Below, one piece after another: positions 62,201 through 64,000 of a stretch of 64,000 bases of DNA. This stretch comes from Centropus unirufus (lineage: Eukaryota; Chordata; Aves; Cuculiformes; Centropidae): the NCBI GenBank assembly GCA_013397695.1, contig VYZI01000074.1:3019044-3083043 (forward strand), written 5' to 3'. How positions within the stretch are numbered: position 1 is the stretch's first letter; every line of letters begins with the position of its first letter. Below the pieces are notes generated by a model. The model was not told the origin of the DNA, made no database searches, and worked only from the letters and a program-made list of their open reading frames with translations. A program made the position numbers and the translations under genes.

Positions 62201-64000
62201 ATCTGCCTTTCTTATGTAAGGTTTGATTTGATTACCGAATTCAGGTTTTTTATTTTATTGCTAATTGTAAGAAATATCAAAGTTTGGAGTTAGGAAAAAA
62301 GGTATATTGGCTATCCGAGAAGAGACTAAAATTTTCATTTGTTTCTCAGAAATGAAAAAAATAGAAAAGGAGAAGAGGAATCTGCACATGAAGAGAAATC
62401 TGGTAATACCATCTTTCCAAGTCATTAATTTGAAAATTCTTACTTTCTTAGGGTTTTTAAGTGCTGTGTGTGTGCAATAAAAATTGAGAGAGCCTCACAA
62501 AACAGAATAACAGAAATGAAAGCTGTGGATTGGTGCTCCAATTCTAATCCAAAGTACTCAGAAAATGGGACAGAGGGTGCCAGAGGATAGTGTAGGGATT
62601 TTGTTTGTAGTAGGGTGTAATTTAGTTGTGTGGAAAGAGCAAAATACCACAGCCCTGTAGCTTGTTCTATGCTATGTGTTGCCTTTGGAGACAGTCAGAA
62701 AACTTAACTCTTTTTGGGTTTTAAGTTCACAAGACAGTCCAGTACCTTCACTGAACATTTTTGTTCTGATTAATATGTAAAACACTTGACTTCTGTTTCC
62801 CCAACACCCTGATTTTTATGGGTAAAGCTTTTATTTATCTGAAAGAGAATGTAATTTTCATATTAATGATGTTAATTTATCTGTAGTTATTACATAAGCC
62901 TTTTAGGCTGCCTTTGCATTTATGACTGTGCAGCGGTTACTTAGACTGAGCGTTTCAGGGGTTTACTTTTAGTTTTGTGCCTTTTTTCTAAAGAAGAGCT
63001 TTAGTCTGTTGTGACTGGAAAGAGAAAGAAAAGGGGCAAAGGAAGGGGAAGGGAAGGACTATCCATCATAAAAGGAAGAAAAAAAGACCCTGATTTTATT
63101 TATCTCAATGTCTGAGTTACTCCAGTGTCTGAACTGTCATCTGTATTTTTCTACCAGCTTTTTATACCTGAATTTAATCTCTGTAATCTGCAGTATTACT
63201 CTTACCTGATTTTTTTTCTCCACATTTCTGTACTACACTCCTTCCATCTTGCTTATTTGTCTTTCACTTGTCAGGTCTTTTTAGTTCACTCTTCATTGCT
63301 AGCAAATAACAATGAGTGTATTCTTGTAATTTAATCAACAGATTGTATTTTCAAATGTGTATATTTAGCTGAACTTTTGAGAGGCCCTGTTTTCAGGCTT
63401 GAATTTCCCAGACCTAAAGATGCTGTATTTGTAAACCTTGGTCACAGGAAGGCTTGATTACTCTGTAGACTACAACAGATTATGATCATTGTAGCAAAAA
63501 TGCTGTAAGAATTTTGTAGCCTTTTTCTTAACAAGACTCTTGAAATAACCCAGATGTTAGGGTCAGCTTTATGAAATTGACACTTTAGACTTTCAGGAAA
63601 ACAGTTTCTAGGGAATACCTTGGATGATCAATCCGTGGATAGTGGGTGGTTTGGTTTAGTCTTTGTCAAAATGCTATTTCATAAAATAGCAAATGAAATA
63701 GTGGTTAATACATGTGCAGGAATAGTATAAGCACCGTTATGCCTTAAGTCAGTATGAGGAAGCTATTTTCAGCTTTCAGAACTTGTGGAAGGATCAAGGC
63801 ACTCATGTAAAATTTATTCTCTGACATGCTTGTCTTTTTAAACAATACTTACTCGTGGGGATGGCTGTTGGTCCACTAAAGCAGGTCAAACAGAAGAACA
63901 GATTCTGAGCTTAAAAACTGCTGGAGTCATCAAGGTGGATGTACAGAGTGCTTTGTCTTCTGGGGGGGGGGAATTGCAGCATTTCACCCCTAAGTGAGAG
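47234..64000 (+). CDS. CEP162: CEP162, centrosomal protein of 162 kDa (5' part of gene, 3' end outside window)
   Basis: CEP162 (KIAA1009; QN1 in quail) is a microtubule-binding protein of the centriole distal end. It promotes ciliary transition-zone assembly and works with CEP290. The full vertebrate protein is about 1,400 residues; this window holds only the acidic N-terminal part. It encodes about 197 residues if the two extra exons are skipped and about 284 if both are used. Coding segments: 47234-47293, 52972-53110, optional 55470-55580, optional 57539-57688, 60826-60978, 61251-61437 and 62350-62402. Phases are compatible throughout (0, then 1,1,1,1, then 2, then 1). Recognition rests on peptides shared with the family: SKEELDEQFEEFLKE, VPWWISEEDSDD, DSLETN, GVGLDTLEEQEEKE and DYSRLNKELDSNDS. 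The C-terminal coiled coils that bind microtubules and centriole partners lie beyond 64000. No frameshift or premature stop is seen, so the gene looks intact here. Confidence 0.93.
49068..49143. repeat. (TA)n / (TAGA)-type microsatellite, self-complementary
   Basis: About 22 bases of pure TA pass into TATAGA units and then their complement TCTATA. The outer ends TTTGATATATA and TATAGATCAAA are also near-inverted copies, so the whole block can extrude as a hairpin or cruciform. It is probably length-polymorphic and has no evident coding or splice role. Confidence 0.85.
50653..50676. repeat. Perfect 10-bp hairpin carrying paired RUNX-like cores
   Basis: AATTGTGGTT at 50653-50662 and AACCACAATT at 50667-50676 are exact reverse complements around a TAAT loop. 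Each arm contains the RUNX core TGTGGT/ACCACA in opposite orientation. Too short for a microRNA precursor. Regulatory meaning is inference. Confidence 0.4.
51007..51187 (-). mobile_element. CR1 LINE, inverted 5' segment (minus strand)
   Basis: CTCTGGATGGCGTCCCTTCC, GTAATCAGCAAAATTGCTAA, ACAAAGATGTTTAACAG and CTGACCCCTGTGGAGCAC are the reverse complement of the CR1 ORF2 stretch that lies just upstream of the part carried by the adjoining plus-strand segment. The two segments meet near 51187 in head-to-head orientation and share about 40 bases of the same CR1 region. This is the arrangement expected of one insertion with a twin-primed 5' inversion. Confidence 0.85.
51188..52006 (+). mobile_element. 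CR1 LINE, 3' segment (plus strand)
   Basis: Plus-strand CR1 phrases run in order: CTTGACAGGCTTGAGATGG near 51227, GGCAATCCCATGCACAAATA near 51299, AGAAAGCCAACCACATCCTGG near 51421, ACAGAGATGATCAGAGGGCTGG near 51584, GAGGCACTGGAACAGGCTGCC near 51841, and a degenerate 3' end GTGATTCTAAGAGTCTATG at 51989-52006. Frame breaks show it is inactive. It lies in intron 2 of CEP162 in the same orientation as the gene. The open frames at 51094-51531 (minus) and 51158-51463 (plus) derive from this copy. Confidence 0.92.
52972..53110 (+). CDS. CEP162: CEP162 exon 3 (VPWWI exon)
   Basis: Read in phase 0 from 52972, it begins SLSDDSLGNSKKK, continues LETLGQPRKKETKKK and ends VPWWISEEDSDDG plus one base; the donor GGCG|GTAAAT is at 53110/53111. 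The VPWWI motif followed by an acidic stretch is a hallmark of the CEP162 N-terminus. Two AG acceptors compete 10 bases apart: ACACAG at 52971 and CTTTCAG at 52981. Only the first joins in frame to exon 2. The second would read MIHLEIQRK and lose the conserved peptide, so 52972 is chosen. Confidence 0.9.
53111..55469 (+). other. CEP162: CEP162 intron 3
   Basis: Begins GTAAAT. If the exon at 55470 is used, it ends in TGTCTTACTTTTTAAG. No named repeat or further exon is seen. Open frames of 60-90 codons near 53711 and 54857 look like chance. Confidence 0.6.
55470..55580 (+). CDS. CEP162: CEP162 candidate extra exon A (37 codons, symmetric phase 1)
   Basis: The segment follows a strong pyrimidine tract and acceptor (TTGTCTTACTTTTTAAG|AG) and ends at a moderate donor (CAGCCTG|GTATTT). 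It is 111 bases long, open, and enters and leaves in phase 1, so it can be included or skipped without changing the downstream frame. The product starts EFQTRFVKLRKEKK and ends EQKNPHSDSQP, a charged, low-hydrophobicity stretch like its neighbours. I do not recall this segment in the human protein, where VPWWI...DDG is followed directly by the GLLGTN exon. It may be a lineage-specific or alternatively spliced exon, or a chance open segment. Confidence 0.6.
55581..57538 (+). other. CEP162: CEP162 intron between candidate exons A and B
   Basis: An unremarkable AT-rich intron. Near its 3' end there is a pyrimidine tract (TATTTTTCTCTCTATTCCCTGTCC, about 57470-57495), followed by some 43 bases with no AG until AAAAG at 57538. 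Confidence 0.5.
57539..57688 (+). CDS. CEP162: CEP162 candidate extra exon B (50 codons, symmetric phase 1)
   Basis: It is read in the phase left by exon 3 or exon A. The product begins VAPPKPPFSASRSKALSKF, continues MLEKFHKDKKDLYLNKEEG and ends SPTSDSPDNTE plus one base; the donor GAGG|GTAAAA is at 57688/57689. The length is 150 bases, so inclusion keeps the frame. The acceptor AAAAG|TA looks weak locally, but it is the first AG after a long AG-free zone behind a good pyrimidine tract. A better-looking acceptor at 57563 (CCTCCTTTCAG) would shift the frame and meet a stop. The Pro/Ser/Lys-rich, charged coding style supports a real exon. It is not in the human protein as I remember it. Confidence 0.62.
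57689..60825 (+). other. CEP162: CEP162 intron before exon 4
   Basis: Holds a minus-strand CR1 fragment at 58108-58575 and ends in a very strong acceptor (T8 CCTAG). No further exon is supported. The open frames at 59305-59571 and 59741-60007 overlap on opposite strands and have no recognisable domain. Confidence 0.7.
58108..58575 (-). mobile_element. CR1 LINE fragment (3' portion, minus strand)
   Basis: Starting at GAAATCATACAGTCACC, it reads as the reverse complement of a CR1 3' region: GAGGTCATCGAGTCCAGC near 58141, CCACTAAACCAGATCCCTGAG near 58167, CAGGGATGGGAACTTAGC near 58218, CTTTGTCCTATTGCC near 58340, CTCCAGGCTGAACATCCCC near 58431, and TTTTCTCTGGACACAC near 58507. It is antisense to CEP162. 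It is more diverged at its 3' terminus than the other copies and belongs to a different subfamily from the copies at 19975 and 51188. Confidence 0.9.
60826..60978 (+). CDS. CEP162: CEP162 exon 4 (GMLGSN ... DSLETN)
   Basis: The acceptor is CTTTTTTTTCCTAG|GA at 60825/60826 and the donor AAATG|GTGAGA at 60978/60979. The 153 bases are symmetric in phase 1. The peptide starts GMLGSNGIFVKIQKASQP, contains VEKIQLQETSG and ends SKDSLETN. It corresponds to the human stretch from GLLGTN through SQP, EKIQFL and DSLETN, a clear family match at both ends of the exon. Confidence 0.93.
60979..61250 (+). other. CEP162: CEP162 intron 4 (short, 272 bases)
   Basis: GTGAGA to TTTTGTTTTGAAATTTAG. No other feature is seen. 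Confidence 0.85.
61251..61437 (+). CDS. CEP162: CEP162 exon 5 (GVGLDTLEEQEEKE exon)
   Basis: Enters in phase 1 and leaves in phase 2 at TACG|GTAATT. The reading is DSILASGLNQSIAGVGLDT, then LEEQEEKEIFFAGLEREAS, then DYSRLNKELDSNDS, ending near VILTPFV. The LDTLEEQEEKE and DYSRLNKELDSNDS blocks are the most conserved N-terminal signatures of CEP162 orthologues, and this exon carries most of the weight of the gene identification. The 187-base length is asymmetric, so skipping it would break the frame. Confidence 0.95.
61438..62349 (+). other. CEP162: CEP162 intron 5
   Basis: GTAATT to ATTTGTTTCTCAG, about 0.9 kb. No exon or repeat is recognised inside. Confidence 0.75.
62350..62402 (+). CDS. 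CEP162: CEP162 exon 6 (short acidic exon)
   Basis: The acceptor is TTTGTTTCTCAG|A at 62349/62350 and the donor AATCTG|GTAATA at 62402/62403. It enters in phase 2, completing an Arg codon with exon 5, and reads NEKNRKGEEESAHEEKS before leaving in phase 1. The highly charged Glu/Lys content fits the variable acidic region that follows the DSNDS block in the family. Sequence identity is low here, so the call rests on the splice sites and the matching phase. Confidence 0.75.
62403..64000 (+). other. CEP162: CEP162 intron 6 (runs off the window)
   Basis: Begins GTAATA. No exon is recognisable before the end of the window. The expected next acidic block of the family (a DDFEDEY-like stretch) was looked for and not found. 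The intron holds a polypurine tract at 63016-63058 and a G10 run at 63962-63971. The 69-codon open frame at 63125-63334 is hydrophobic and unsupported. Confidence 0.65.
63016..63058 (+). repeat. Polypurine tract
   Basis: An almost unbroken G/A run of the type GGAAAGAGAAAGAAAAGGGG followed by GGAAGGGGAAGGGAAGG, interrupted by a single C. Simple-sequence, potentially triplex-forming DNA within an intron. Confidence 0.7.

Overview
The window is vertebrate nuclear DNA, most likely from a bird. Its recognisable interspersed repeats are CR1-type LINE fragments, two of which keep the avian-style ATTCTATG-like 3' end. The one gene has widely spaced exons with GT-AG borders. No bacterial, organellar or intact viral gene organisation is visible. 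There are two assembly gaps, at 7356-7433 and 23028-23292.

Layout: roughly the first 44.3 kb is non-coding. It holds CR1 fragments, simple repeats, one older interspersed-repeat remnant, a few hairpin-forming inverted repeats and a great deal of unremarkable AT-rich sequence. From about 44.96 to 45.72 kb there is a strong CpG island with CACGTG boxes, an RFX-type X-box and a strong splice donor. From there to the right edge runs the 5' part of a gene on the + strand. I identify it as CEP162 (also KIAA1009, and QN1 in quail). It encodes a centriole distal-end, microtubule-associated protein needed to build the ciliary transition zone. The identification rests on peptides spread over consecutive exons: an N-terminus beginning MAHQLSKEELDEQFEEFLKE, then VPWWISEEDSDD, GMLGSN, DSLETN, GVGLDTLEEQEEKE and DYSRLNKELDSNDS. 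The gene runs off the right edge, and the C-terminal coiled coils lie outside the window.

CEP162 lies beside TBX18 in mammals, with TBX18 on its 5' side. The gene-free left 44 kb therefore fits the TBX18-CEP162 intergenic interval, although no TBX18 exon was seen here.

The points most worth a second look are: two additional frame-preserving exons (37 and 50 codons) between conserved CEP162 exons; a near-consensus RFX X-box in the promoter of this ciliary gene; a roughly 108-base imperfect hairpin at 37763-37870; and a CR1 copy in intron 2 whose 5' part is inverted, as expected for twin priming. I found no evidence for an undescribed multi-gene system. Coordinates of exons, repeats and motifs were read by eye, and no alignment or folding program was run.
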